DNA of 64,000 nt, taken from Anodontia alba. Taxonomy: Eukaryota > Mollusca > Bivalvia > Lucinida > Lucinidae. Within the stretch, counting starts at the first letter, position 1. Every line of letters starts with the position of its first letter. Of the stretch, positions 33,867 to 44,800 are shown piece after piece. A program made the position numbers and the translations under genes. Where the stretch lies: NCBI GenBank assembly GCA_964016985.1, contig OZ024831.1, forward strand, positions 78,160,263 to 78,224,262, in the 5' to 3' direction. Under the pieces are notes generated by a model, which was given only the letters and a program-made list of their open reading frames with translations, was not told the origin of the DNA and ran no database searches.

Positions 33867-34189
33867 TAAAGATACACAATAAATATATCACCCAGGACCA
33901 TTGTTCTCAATTTTTGAGGGTCCAAAATGTAATCTGGTCTTATTTACTCTAACAATTCATTGAAAATGCAACATTTTGTTCAGTAACATATGTCACAATA
34001 ACATATGTCACAAAATCACGAGAGTCCTGCAAAAAACTTTGTTACTTATGAGATTCCTCACTCTACTTCAGTCCTGTTTTCAATAACTAAAGATACTGAT
34101 TTACTTCACTCAAACTGATTTTCAAATGACCAAGATATTCAAGTTTAAAATATAGACGTTCACTCACAATTTTTTCCAAGTCACCATGT
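33867..34189. other. Spacer
   Basis: No frame or repeat recognised; a short direct repeat AACATATGTCACAA at 33986-34012. Confidence 0.4.
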
Positions 34190-34445
34190 AACATGGATGA
34201 AAAGACTAAAATGTGTCTTTATAAAATGCTGCACTAGGATTGCTACAGACGCAAAGCAGCAGATATTTAATGAGCTGCGCAATATATATGGACCTCAGAC
34301 CATTTTTATATGTACAGTATTTTGGTGGGTTGAAGTTTTTAAGACAATGACTCCTCTCACAGGTGCTAGGATGTTAAGGTTTCCTCTGAGTCTGAAAAAG
34401 TGCATGTTGTAACCATCTGCTTTGTTCACCAGACTTGAGTCCATG
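34190..34445 (+). pseudogene. Old mariner transposase fossil, 5' part
   Basis: A frame from 34197 reads VFIKCCTRIATDAKQQIFNE, LRNIYGP, VFWWVEVFK, the first helix-turn-helix of a mariner transposase. After an internal deletion near 34400 the last bases read, in another frame, NHLLCSPDLSP, the motif around the third catalytic Asp. The gene is cut here by the 34446-39501 transposon and resumes at 39502. It is a different mariner family from the element at 17540 (SPDLSPCD instead of LPDLGPSD). Confidence 0.65.
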
Positions 34446-34590
34446 TAGCAGAACGGCTAAGAGCCATATTTTCAATGGATTGTGCTATTCCGGATACAAG
34501 CATGGTTTTTGGCACAATTGTAGACCATGACCGACTAAGCATTTTTAGATATAGAACCACCTTGACAAATGTTCACTGCGCATGCGCAGT
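34446..34590 (+). repeat. Left terminal inverted repeat of the Academ-like element
   Basis: Pairs with 39368-39501. It contains an 11-bp insertion after GAGCCA relative to the right end and finishes at the first ACTGCGCATGCGCAGT palindrome (34575-34590). Confidence 0.85.
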
Positions 34591-34934
34591 GCATTTTCGC
34601 GCAACCCTTTTTTGGTATAAACATGAAAATTGTGTAAGATACAACACCATGGCCTACCTTTTTATAAGAATAATGAAACTTGGTACAGTTGCATAGCTTG
34701 ACTGACAAAGCGTTTCCAGATATACAGCTCACTTGGAAAATGTATATTGCGCATGCGCAGTCCATTTTTTGTTGAATGCGCGGTCCATTTTTGCTTGTTT
34801 TGGTCTGTTACCGAACATGCGTTGAATTGTAATAGGTGCAGTTAAACTATGATTTAAGCGGAAACGTTGTACCGTTCTTGAAACATTTTCATAAATAAAC
34901 AACTGCATTAGAAATTATTAATTGCGCATGCGCA
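34577..34934. repeat. Left subterminal TGCGCATGCGCA palindromes (three)
   Basis: Copies at 34577-34588, 34748-34759 and 34923-34934, spaced 171 and 175 bp. The first and third extend to 16-bp palindromes (34575-34590, 34921-34936). Likely transposase binding sites, by analogy with subterminal repeats of other transposons. Confidence 0.7.
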
Positions 34935-35049
34935 ATGCCTTTTTGGCTGTTTACTATTAATAACATCGCTATAAATGGTCATAAATGCAATAAATATGTT
35001 TTGCGTAGATCTATAATTGCGGAACTTATCCAATTTGAGTGACTAAGAA

Positions 35050-35630
35050 AAGCCTGTCCAGGCAAAGGTTTATTTGTTTGTTTTCATGTAGGCTTTACGT
35101 CCCCGTCAAATTCTTATTTTAGGTCTCTTTGGAGACGTTGCTCCAGAAATGTGGGACTTTTACCCGACTAAAGGATGAAATGACATCCCAAGCCCTACCG
35201 TCCACAAACACCGCTTACGGAACTGCTGTGATCTACGGTCGGTCCGACTCTCATCACTTTAGCTGGGCAGGCGCTGTGTCGTACCATACCTGCATATTAA
35301 TTTTGTTTATAGAGACGGCTGTTGGGACATACTACAGGAGTAGGATGGTCCCTCATCCCAAGCCGGGAAAGAATCCAAAACAAATAATTGGTGGCAACGT
35401 CTCTTTAATGTACTTGACCGGGTCGTATCCCCTCAGCACAGGCTACACAAAAGCCGATATGTTAACGTTGTATTTACCACTGATGACGTCATGCCATTTC
35501 GCATTGGAAAACGAAAGTAGATTGAAATTTTACCATGACGTCATCAATACGGTTACATCGTAGACGATACAGCCACGTGTTCAATCTTTCATTTGAGGTT
35601 TTTTCCACAAACTGAATTAGTAGAATCAAT
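35050..35630 (+). other. Interior of Academ-like element upstream of its gene
   Basis: 35070-35120 has TTTATTTGTTTGTTTTCATG and GGCTTTACGTCCCCGTCAA, resembling a SINE tail. A 144-codon frame (35129-35563) has no domain that I recognise. It may be an ORF of the element, or an inserted repeat. Confidence 0.35.
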
Positions 35631-38600
35631 ATGGCTAAACGCATTAAATTAGCTGAGGCGGCCTCACTTCCGCCGCCTGCTTCTTTCAGTGATTCGCATT
35701 CTAGTTCTGACTGGACAAAATGCATTATCTGTCAAGATGTGACAGATGAGCGCCTCGAGTGTCCAGCAGACTCAAAGAGAAAAGACGCAGGTGCGGGTTA
35801 CAAGTCTTTTACAGAAAATCTAATGAGATTTTCGGATATTGACGAACTTCCAGTCAAGATCTAGTTAGAAAGACTTGATGATGGCGATGGTATAGAAGCA
35901 ACCCTGCGTTGTCGCTGCAAGTTTAATGCAACTAAATTGGAAAGGGCAGAAAAGCGCAGGTCTGACAATTTCAAGGATTTGGACTCCGTTGGCGGGAAAA
36001 TATACATGGTCTCAGAAAAAAGCAAAAGTAGACATAAAAGTTGCATGTCTGTTCTGTGACCAGGTAATCCGTGACGAGGAAAGCCGTGAGGCAATGACAT
36101 TCAAAGTTAATTCTCGAGCTTTGGAAAGTGCTAGGCTTCTCAAAGACGAGGCTTTGCTTGCAAAGTTGAGTGCAGGTGATGTGATGGCACAGGAAGTTAA
36201 GTACCACCCGAATTTGGTGAAGACGAATTTGTGGTGATGTTAGGAGGTCTTCATATCGAGATGGCAGCTTTCAAAGCCCTCGGTGGATGGCTGGATGACA
36301 GTGGTTGGACAGACTGTCTTGTACAAGCAGGGGTTGCTAAAGTTGGTATGGCAGATTCTTTCCTTAAAGCCAGCCACATAACTAGGACTAGGCATGCTCA
36401 TCAGGTAACAGCCGCTGCATTGTTTATTTTACAAAAACATGCATATGAAGAGTACAAGACTGCAGCCAGCCCCGATGACGTGTTAGACTTTGATGGCTGG
36501 TGTTTGCAGCAGCAACAGGCTATCCCACAGTTTAAATACTGGAGTCTCACTCTCGAATTGATACTCACCATCTTGATTTTCGTCAGATCTCTCCGGACGT
36601 CCGATTTCGTACTATACATCGACTCACTGACACAGCTTGCACCTTGGCTGTCAGCATTGGATCACACCAATTATGCAAGGTATTTACCAGTTCATATACG
36701 GGATATGATTGGTCTTGAATCAAAACATCCAGATTTGCAAACGAGTTTAAGGCTGGCAAGTTTACGATTCAGAAAAGTCAGAGATTCTTTTCCGCAATCG
36801 CGATAGATCATGCACATGAACAAAACAACGCGTATGTCAAGGGGGATGGAGGAGCTGTGGATTTAACAGCAAATCCGGGTGCACTCCGTCGATGGATGCT
36901 GGCGGGTCCAGAGATCACAAGAATAATTGCTGAATTTGAAGACCAGCTAACGACCGAAGAAACACGTCACCATGAACAACAGGGAGCCGTTCAGAAAACA
37001 TTCTTTGAACAAGTGACTGCTTTGGTATCCTACTTCGAAGAATCTGGTAATCCGTTTCTGGAAGCAAGTAGTGATATAATATCTCTTGAGACGAAAGATA
37101 TTGCTGAATCAGCCATGCGGAAAACTGTAGATGAAATTAAACGAATCGGTCAGGAGCAGTTTGATATATTTGTTGAGGAGAGGCTCTTTCACAGAACGAC
37201 GCCACTGTATGACAGTATTCTGAGAAATAAGTTGGTACTATTTAACAGTCAGGATAAGAAGGCGCAACTGAAAGGCAAAACTGAGCTTGCCCTTGCCAAG
37301 AATGACACTGCTCTATTTTCCAAACTATACATCGGATGTCAGCATAGAGGTGGTGATGTTGATGAATTCTTCAAACACGAGAACCAAGCCTTTCCACCGT
37401 CTTTATCTGACTCTGGAAAATTACGATTCTCTGCAAAATCAGATTTACTTGTCTGTTTTGAGACACTTGTCCCTTTTGTGACAGAATCTCCTCAGGAAAT
37501 AAGTGCAATCATTTTAGATGGGGCCGCAATTGTTCAGATGTTCAGATGCTCAAACCTATTGGAGTTACCACATTTGAACAGTACACCCAAGATATTTTCA
37601 AACAATATATCATGTCGCAACTAAATGCAGTTGACCGAGTAGATATCATCTGGGACACATATAAAGTTGACAGTTTGAAGTCCTCAACACGAGAGAAGGG
37701 TGGAAAAGGGATCCGTCGGAGGGTCAACAGCCGTTCCAAAGAACTGGCAAGATTTCTTGCGCGTTGATGACAATAAAGAAGAATTATTCCACTATCTCTC
37801 ACAGGTTCCTTCTGCTTGGGCGTCCGATTCAAACAAGGAGATTGTGGTCACAAACGGTATTGAAGTGTTAATTTCTCCAGTTCGAGATACAACATCGCTT
37901 GCTCCATGTTTGCATGAAGAGGCAGACACAAGGATGTTTGTTCATGCTGCAGATGCAGCGAGCAGAGGGCATAAGAAAATGATTGTTCGCACTGTTGATA
38001 CAGATGTTGTAGTGCTAAGCTGTGTCTGTCTTTGAACAACTTGGAATAGATGAACTTTGGCTTGACTTTGGTGTTGGAAAACATCGAAAATACATTGCAT
38101 CTCATTTAGTGGCACAAGCGATAGGAAGAAGGAAATCTAAATGTCTTCCATTCTTCCACGCGCTAACAGGCTGTGACACGACTTCTTCCTTCCTTGACCA
38201 TGGTAAACGGAGTGCTTGGGAAACTTGGGTAAGCTTCCCTGAAGTATCAGAAAGCTTTGAGAAACTATGCAAAGCTCCAGAAAGGCCATCTACAGCTTGT
38301 TTATCAAGCATTGAACGTTTCGTCATACTACTGTATGACGGAACAAGTACTTGCACAAGTATTGACTTTGCTAGAAAGCAATTATTTACAAAGAAGGGTC
38401 GATCAATGGAAAGGCTTCCTCCTACGCAAGCAGCATTGCACCAACATATTCTGAGAGCAGCGTATCAGGGAGGCCATATCTGGGGACAAGTGCTGAATCT
38501 CTCGCCAGCATTACCAAGTCCAGATGAGTGGGGTTGGATGAAACAGAAACTGGATTGTTTTGTCCACTATGGACCACAATTCCACAGGCATCATTAACTT

Positions 38601-38716
38601 CACTTGAATTAGTAAGGTGTGGCTGTCTCCAGGGTTGCAAAATTAAGCGTTGTAAGTGCAACAAAGCAGCCCTGCAATGCACGGTTCTTTGTGTCTGTGA
38701 CGGTGGCTGTAGGTAA
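35631..38716 (+). pseudogene. Academ-like transposon protein: XPG/FEN1-like nuclease plus Cys-rich tail (broken)
   Basis: N-terminus: CIICQDVTDERLECPADSKR, a Cys pair followed by a conserved block, stop codon at 35862-35864, then LERLDDGDGIEATLR. Central part: LGGLHIEMAAFKALG, LDHTNYARYLPVHIRDM, LRRWMLAGPEITRIIAEFE, conserved in a multicopy invertebrate family that I recognise but cannot name further. C-terminal part: EEADTRMF (37916-37939), VDTDVVVL (37994-38017) and HALTGCDTTS (from 38157), spaced like the EAEA, ED-D and GCD acidic motifs of XPG/FEN1 nucleases. Then LPPTQAALHQHILRAAY and a nine-Cys cluster CGC-x3-C-x4-CKC-x6-C-x3-CVC-x3-C before the final stop. Frameshifts lie near 36040, 36215, 36736, 37540, 37730, 38020 and 38560, and the 36215 junction probably also marks a deletion. 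Inactive. Confidence 0.7.
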
Positions 38717-38822
38717 CTGCCATTAGGTCTTTGCCTTTCTGTGGCTATGTCTATCTAATGCAAAATCAAAAACAGTTTCTGAAGCGCAAAACAAATTTCA
38801 GAAGTTTCATGTACTTTTTTTC

Positions 38823-39380
38823 TGCGCATGCGCACCCCAAAAACGTCGGGGGACCAAACTAAGTGTGTGTTTATTTGTGTTGTTGTAAATGATCTCCAAA
38901 AATATAACAGGCACAATTTTATGAAATGATCAAATCAGATATTCTTAGACATGAGGAAGTTCAAAGTCGCGAGTTTAGGTGCAAAAGTTGATGAAACCAT
39001 TGGTGATTGAAATGTAATGTTTTGCGCATGCGCATACATACATAGTTAGTCAGTGTCCGGTTTCCATTTTCCATCTACTGTAACTCGTAAAGCTGTAAGG
39101 ATGGGCATCATGTAAAACATGTATATCTGTTTAAAAGAAGGCACGCATTTGTCCCATTGATCAGTAAAACGTAGGAGAAATTATACACTAAACCGGAAGT
39201 AGGTTTTTGCGCATGCGCAGAACTATCCATTATTGTCAGGGAAATAATTATAAGGTATATGAAGGCATAATGCACCCTTTGAGTCAAATTTATTGACACC
39301 AGTTGCAAGTATTTACCAGTTTACTCAAATTTGGTGCAAATTGTATACACCGGAAGTGAATTTTACTTCGCGCATGCGCA
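38823..39380. repeat. Right subterminal TGCGCATGCGCA palindromes (four)
   Basis: Copies at 38823-38834, 39023-39034, 39208-39219 and 39369-39380 (the last CGCGCATGCGCA), spaced 200, 185 and 161 bp. The sequence between them is not shared with the left side, so the palindromes are the conserved feature. Confidence 0.7.
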
Positions 39381-39501
39381 GAGGAAATTTGTCAAGGTGG
39401 TTCTATATCAGAAAATCATCGGCTTAGCAACCTTAACAATTGTGGAAAGTTTCATGCTTGTATCCGGAACAGCACAATCTTGGCTCTTAGCCGCTCAGCT
39501 A
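39368..39501 (-). repeat. Right terminal inverted repeat of the Academ-like element
   Basis: Complement matches 34446-34590, including the CACAATTGT pocket and TATAGAACCACCTTGACAA. Ends with CCGCTCAGCTA at 39501, followed by ATG. Confidence 0.85.
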
Positions 39502-39600
39502 ATGTGATTGCTTTATTTCCAATGCTTAAAAAAATGCTTTTTAGGAAGAAATTTCAGACCAGAAGTTGTCTTGCTAGCACTATATAACAATGTCTCTAAC
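39502..39600 (+). pseudogene. Old mariner transposase fossil, 3' part
   Basis: Joined to the 5' part after removing one ATG, the frame continues SPDLSP-CDCF, then, with one lost base, LFPMLKKMLFRKKF. This is the expected sequence after the third catalytic Asp of mariner (PDLxPCDxxLFPxLK). It fixes the insertion point of the Academ-like element to the base. Confidence 0.65.
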
Positions 39601-39811
39601 AGATAAAAACTACCAAATGAAAACTATCAAACTAAAGAAGACTACCTAACTGTATTTTACAACTGGGTCTTAGGTTACAAAAATGTGATTTAGTAAAAGG
39701 TGACTACTTTGAAGGTTTGCAATAAAAATATTTTTGACAAAATACTGTACTTCAGAAATCCAACCACAATGACAAAACATTTTGCAGGACTGCAGTATCT
39801 TCTCAACATGG

Positions 39812-39812
<1 letters not shown>

Positions 39813-39877
<65 letters not shown>
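39813..39877. repeat. (CA)n microsatellite, 65 bp
   Basis: An uninterrupted AC/CA run of about 32 dinucleotides followed by an A run. The His-Thr and Val-Cys frames over it are artefacts. Confidence 0.98.
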
Positions 39878-39881
<4 letters not shown>

Positions 39882-41218
39882 AAAACTAAAATAGTAAATA
39901 AAGTTGTCTGGTTTGTTATTGTAGTAGTAACATATGTTATATTGTCTATGACTGCCTATGTCTAAGTTTTTTGTCTATTAAGGGGTGAGGATAATCTAAG
40001 GGAGCAACCCTGTGAAAATTATTTTGCCTCCTTTTTGAAAAGGGTCTATTCTAAAAGGAAGGAATTTACTACCCTTAAGCACAAACTTTCTAAACATGAT
40101 CATTTACCAAGAAAATGTTAAGAGCTGCAGTTGTATGTGATAGCCGTTGATGAAGAAACCAGGTAATTTGTCATCAAAAATACATTTTACTTCCAACAGC
40201 CAATGTGATTTGTTTATTTTTGTCATGATGGACTAGCCTCTTAAAACTGTAAACCATGTTTTCTTATCATTATGCATATCTTATGTAACACAACTAATTA
40301 ACTCCTGCAGCAAGGAAACCAATACTGCATCTTTTATTACCTATACAAACTGTGCAAAACTTTATTTCTTGATCAATTTCAATGATTGAAAAACAAGTCT
40401 ATTAACTTTTTCCACTCTTTCTACCTATAACATTCAAATTGACTTTAGATGTGAAAAAAGAAAGACTAAAATATCTACTGTGATGTTGTGGCAGAAAGGA
40501 GAGGTATCTGATTACAAGTTAATGACCAGGCAGCTGACCACCACAGCATGTTGCAGAGCAAGAACTCGATGAAAAGAATAAAAACCACATGTCATCAGTG
40601 GGAAGCCTCAAAACCCCACTTCCTTATCATACCCCTATCTCTAGCTAAGAGGTCGGGCAACCCCACTCAATTTTATAAGAGCGCTTGTCCAGCATGGTTA
40701 AAATGAATATATTTTATAGTAAAACGTAGTTTAACAAATAACTTCCTGAGACATATCCTTTAAGTAAATTTTGTGCAGTTTGTTTTGTTCAGTAGTCTGG
40801 AAGAAAGATTCCAGACTACTGTTTTGATAATGTCATTGAGCGGAACCTTATCAAAGAATGCCCAGGAAAAGATAGCTCTATATCTTCGTGAGCCCTAATT
40901 ATTTAACAAGGAAATGTCTCCTCAATTAAGTTCCTATAGGTAAACTACACATCTCAAGACTTTAAGATAAATCTTAGAGATGTCAAGATTACCTTTAATT
41001 GGTAAATAATCTAGTCCTATCTTACAATAAGAACTAGTTATTTTAAGGTAAGATTTAAGTTTTCTAATTGATCATAAAATATTCCCTTTTTGCATTTTCG
41101 ACCTAATTTAGGAATAATTAAAGATCTAGGTAAATGGACAGATCTGATTCTTTGCCAAAACCCAGTTTATAAAAGCAATGAGAGTAAAACATCTCACTGA
41201 TTAAATTTTATATGATAG
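39878..41218. other. Unassigned AT-rich region with one strong hairpin
   Basis: No frame above 60 codons. At 40790-40821 a perfect 13-bp stem, CAGTAGTCTGGAA / TTCCAGACTACTG, closes a 6-base loop. 40880-41180 is AT-rich in the manner of DIRS-like copy A and may be its decayed 3' part. Confidence 0.45.
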
Positions 41219-41445
41219 GCCTATTGCCAAGCTTGACTTTGGTAACAGTTCTTAGCCATGGCAACAGTTAATAGAAAAGGCCGTTCACCTCTTCCCATGA
41301 AGTTTGACAGCCTCATGTAAATTTGATATGGGACTTTTGCCAGGCGTGAATTTGAGAACGTTTCTTAGCCATGGCAAAGGTTAATAAAAATGGCTGGCTG
41401 CATCATAACCTACAGTTTGATAGCCTCATATTTTTTTTTTCTTTT
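41219..41445. repeat. 113-bp tandem duplication
   Basis: Two diverged copies: TTCTTAGCCATGGCAA begins at about 41249 and 41362, each followed by TTAATAAAAATGGC-type and GTTTGAYAGCCTCAT sequence. Confidence 0.7.
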
Positions 41446-41469
41446 TTGATATGGGACTTAACCGATAAT

Positions 41470-42005
41470 AAAAACCCAAGTTAAACTGTTTGAAGGAAAG
41501 TTCTATATACTGTTCACTGCTATTTAAAGATCTAATTAACTCTGATGCGACTGGGTTAGATTTGATTCTATTACCAGATTTAAAATATTACACATCATGG
41601 ATCTATATTCCTTCATGATACTGATTTAGATTTTCTTCTCAGAAATCAAAGGTATATCGAGAAAGTCAACTATGATGGAAAGAGAAGCTGAGTTTGAATC
41701 AACCTTCTTTCTATGACAGCAGTTGGAGTATATGAACCATTTTGTATCATAGACTTTCTGAGCAAATGTCTGGTATTGAGACAAATCTGCGACTTTTGTG
41801 AAATTTGTCTCAATTATTTGTTTGATAACTTCCCACATGAGACAAGATTTGTCGGATCAGAATTTATACAATTAGTTTTAATATCTCTGATAACCAATAA
41901 TGTTGTGGTCCAGAGAAGTAGTAATAACTATTCTACACCTATATTAACGGATTTAGTGAGAATAGATGATATCATAAATAATAGTGGAAAGGTATAAACT
42001 TATAG
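41470..42005 (-). pseudogene. DIRS-like tyrosine-recombinase fragment (copy C)
   Basis: The minus-strand frame 41838-41626 contains KVYDTKWFIYSNCCHRKKVD, then SIIVDFLDIPLISEKK, the clearest recombinase N-terminal segment in the window (pattern YDxKWxxFxxWCxxxK). Upstream, 42000-41850 reads FPLLFMISSILTKSVNIGVE, then LLLLWTT, LVIRDIKTN, matching the linker between RNase H and recombinase in DIRS elements. Downstream, 41590-41520 resembles the IRSNPVLSELIRS segment of copy B. The catalytic residues are not recognisable. Confidence 0.55.
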
Positions 42006-42039
42006 AAAAATAAAAGCACAGCAAGCATAATACCCCGCC

Positions 42040-43160
42040 ATAGCAATTATTTGTTTATGTATTAAAGTAGAAAATGATGGAGGGACAGAAGACAATCCTA
42101 AAACCAGATCTTGATAATATCGATGGACAAATAACAATCTAAACCAGATCTTGATAATATCAATGCATATAGCAAGTTTGGTTAAAAGGCCTTGTTATTT
42201 TACTCAAGTTATCGTCAGGAAACGAAAATATGGGCATGTCTCTGGCAGATAACTCCGTAAAAATTTGACGAAATTCGCCCATTAGCAATTCCAAAACAAA
42301 TCTCCTTAAGCTCAATGCATGTAGCAAGTTTGGTTAAAATCCCTTGTTATTTACTCATCGTCTGGAAATGAAAATATGGGCGTGTCTCGGGCAGATAACT
42401 CTGTAAAAATTTGACGAAATTTGCCCATTAGCAATTCCATCCCAGATCTCCTTACTGTCAATATATATAGCAAGTTTGGTTAAAATCCCTTGTTATTTAC
42501 TCAAGTTATCGTCCGGAAACAAAAATATGGACGCGTCTCGGGCAGGTAACTCCGTAAAAATGTGACGTAATTTGCCCATTAGCAATCCCAAACCAGATCT
42601 CCTTAATTTCAATGCATATAGCAAGTTTGGTTAAAATCCCTTGTTATTTCTGTTTATGTGTTGAGGTTTTATGGCCAAGTCAACCCAATGGGGTCATGTC
42701 GAGCGCGGTCAGTTTACCTAACCACATGTTTACTGAGCAAGTAGTCCTCTAAGCGGTTAACTCAAGTTATCATCCAGAAACGAAAATATGGGCTTGTCTT
42801 GGGCAGATAACTCCAAAAAAATTTGACGAAATTTGCCCATTAGCAATCCCAAACCAGATCTCCACAATATCAATGCAAAAACCAAGTTTGGTGAAAATCT
42901 ATTGCTGTTTACTCAAGTTATCATCCGTAAACGAAAAACGGATGGCCGGACGGATGGACGTTCTCACATTCAGGTTTTTATTGGGTATTTCCTTTGTTAA
43001 AAATTACCCAACAGTAGGTTAAAAATACCCAACAGTAGTCTACGGAATTAAGGGAATAGTGTAAAAAAGTACCCAACATATTTGTGGGCCCGGACGGACA
43101 GACACAGACATCCAACGTGAAACCATAATACCCCACCACTATTGTGTGGTGGGGTATAAA
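42040..43160. repeat. Satellite array, unit about 150 bp, with 3' hairpin
   Basis: GGGCAGATAACTCCGTAAAA boxes near 42243, 42392, 42541 and 42799, each with TTTGACGAAATTTGCCCATT, CCAGATCTCCTTAATWTC and AAGTTTGGTTAAAATCCC. Ends with GGACGGATGGACG, then GGACGGACAGACACAGAC and a perfect 12-bp hairpin ATACCCCACCAC / GTGGTGGGGTAT (43128-43157). The CCCAACAGTAGG / AAAATACCCAACA stretch before it is a small local duplication. Confidence 0.85.
42650..42761 (-). mobile_element. 5'-truncated SINE inside the array
   Basis: TGTGTTGAGGTTTTATGGCC to CCTCTAAGCGGTTAA is the complement of the 3' part of the SINE family at 47228-47538. Host sequence TTGTTATTT | ACTCAAGTTATC is split by it. No clear duplication. 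Confidence 0.8.
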
Positions 43161-43366
43161 AAAAAAAGGTAAGAGAAAAGTCCAAGGAACGCCACAATTA
43201 CAAACCGCAGCCCTTCCCAGACACCAAGAGGAAGGGGAAACAGACAAAAACAAATAAGCGCAAATTGAACAAATGTATGAAAAGTACTAAGATTAGCTCT
43301 CTCTTCCCCAAGGGAGGTAATCGCAATGCTAAAAGTACTGAAAAACACAAGAACAAAACTAGAGCT
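43161..43366. other. Unassigned spacer
   Basis: No domain in any frame; begins with an A run directly after the 43128-43157 hairpin. Confidence 0.4.
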
Positions 43367-44800
43367 GTCAGAGAATCTGACTATAGCCCCACTACAGCTA
43401 TATCGGAGGAGAAATACATATATGTATAGTGTTGAAATATTTTGAATTCATCCTTACCAGATAACACTACTATAGGACATGGTAAAATGGCACCCTAAAA
43501 CCTATCCAGGGAATTTAGTTCATGAGTGGCCCTTGGCCCTGATTCCTGAATACATGATACATCAACCCACTGTCCATGCATGTACCACTTTTTTCAAAGC
43601 CCCCAAGTGTGGTATAAGTTCTATCAAAGTAGGACCACAAACATACAAGTTATGTATTTTAATTTTCTGAAAACCTACCAAGGGACATAACTCCAAGAGT
43701 TATGAACCCTTGGCCCCTATTCCTGTATACACAATACATCCAGACATTGTCTATGTTGATAAGAGCTTTCAGCTTTCTAGCTTTCATAGTTCCTTAGAAA
43801 TCTGTCATGAAAATTTTCAAGAATGGCAAAATCTGAAAACCTATGAAGGGACATAACTCAAAGAGTTATGGGCCCTTGGCCACCATTCTGCCACTACATC
43901 TTCCTTACCTTAGAAACCAAGTGTGGTATAAGTTTCACTGAAGTAGGACCACAAACATGTTATTGAAAACCTACAAAGGGACATAACTCCAAGAGTTATG
44001 GACCGTTGGCCACTATTCTGGTATACACAATACATCCAGTCATTGTCCATGTTTATACGAACTTTCAGCTTTCTAACTTTCATAGTTCCCAAGAAATCTG
44101 TTATGAAAATTTTCAAGAATGGCAAAATCTGAAATCCTATGAAGGGACGTAACTCCAAGAGTTATGGGCCCTTGGCCACCATTCTGCCAATACACCTCCC
44201 TTACCTTAGAGACCAAGTGTGGTATAAGTTTCATCAAAGTAGGACCCACAAACATAAAAGTTATTGAGCAAAATGCATTTTAATTTTTTAAAAACCTACC
44301 AAGGGCCATAACTCCAAGAGTTATGAACCCTTGGCCCCTATTCCAGTATACATTATACATCCAGTCATTGTCCATGTTTATATGAATTTTCAGCTTTCTA
44401 GCTTTCATACTCTTGAGAAATCTGTTACGGAAATTTTCAAGAATAGTAAAATTTGTAAACCTATGAAGGGACATAACTCCAAGAGTTATGGGCCCTTGGC
44501 CACCATTCTGCCATTACAACTTCTTTACCTCAGAGACCAAATGTGGTATTAGTTTCATTGAAGTAGGACCATGAACATAAAAGTTATTAAGCAAAATGCA
44601 TTTTAAATTTTGAAAACTTAACAAGAGACATAACTCCAAGAGTTATAGGTCCCTTGGCCACTATTCTGCAAATATACATTACTTACCTCAGAGACCAAGT
44701 GCAGTATAACCACAAATTGAAGTAGGACCACAAACATTAAAGTTATTAAGTAAAATGCATTTTAATTTTGCAGTCACGGAATCATGGAATTACAGAGTCA
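43367..44800. repeat. Satellite array with in-unit ATAACTC-GAGTTAT hairpin
   Basis: A leading hairpin GTCAGAGAATCTGAC lies at 43367-43381. From 43660 two unit types alternate, each opening GGGACATAACTCCAAGAGTTATG: one continues ATTCTGCCATTACATC and GTATAAGTTTCATYGAAGTAGG, the other TATACACAATACATCCAG and TTTCAGCTTTCTAGC. The dimer is about 300 bp. The array ends with CACGGAATCATGGAATTACAGAG-type triplets. Confidence 0.85.

Larger units (their letters stand above)
34446..39501 (+). mobile_element. Academ-like DNA transposon, 5056 bp, with 3-bp target duplication
   Basis: Inverted ends: 34446 onward reads TAGCAGAACGGCTAAGAGCC, and the complement of the right end reads TAGCTGAGCGGCTAAGAGCC. Similarity continues (TGTGCTATTCCGGATACAAG, ATATAGAACCACCTTGACAA) for about 140 bp with small gaps. 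ATG flanks both sides (34443-34445, 39502-39504). Subterminal zones carry seven TGCGCATGCGCA palindromes. One decayed gene (35631-38716) encodes an XPG-like nuclease signature and a Cys cluster, traits that I recall for the Academ superfamily, which also makes 3-4 bp duplications. Superfamily name is an inference. Confidence 0.8.

Noticed and set aside
35129..35563. 144-codon frame as a second gene of the Academ-like element
   Set aside because: Largest unexplained frame there, but no motif is recognisable and part of its upstream resembles a SINE tail; left as unassigned.
39670..39894. Cys-Val and Thr-His repeat proteins over the CA run
   Set aside because: Translation of a dinucleotide repeat on both strands; no coding evidence.
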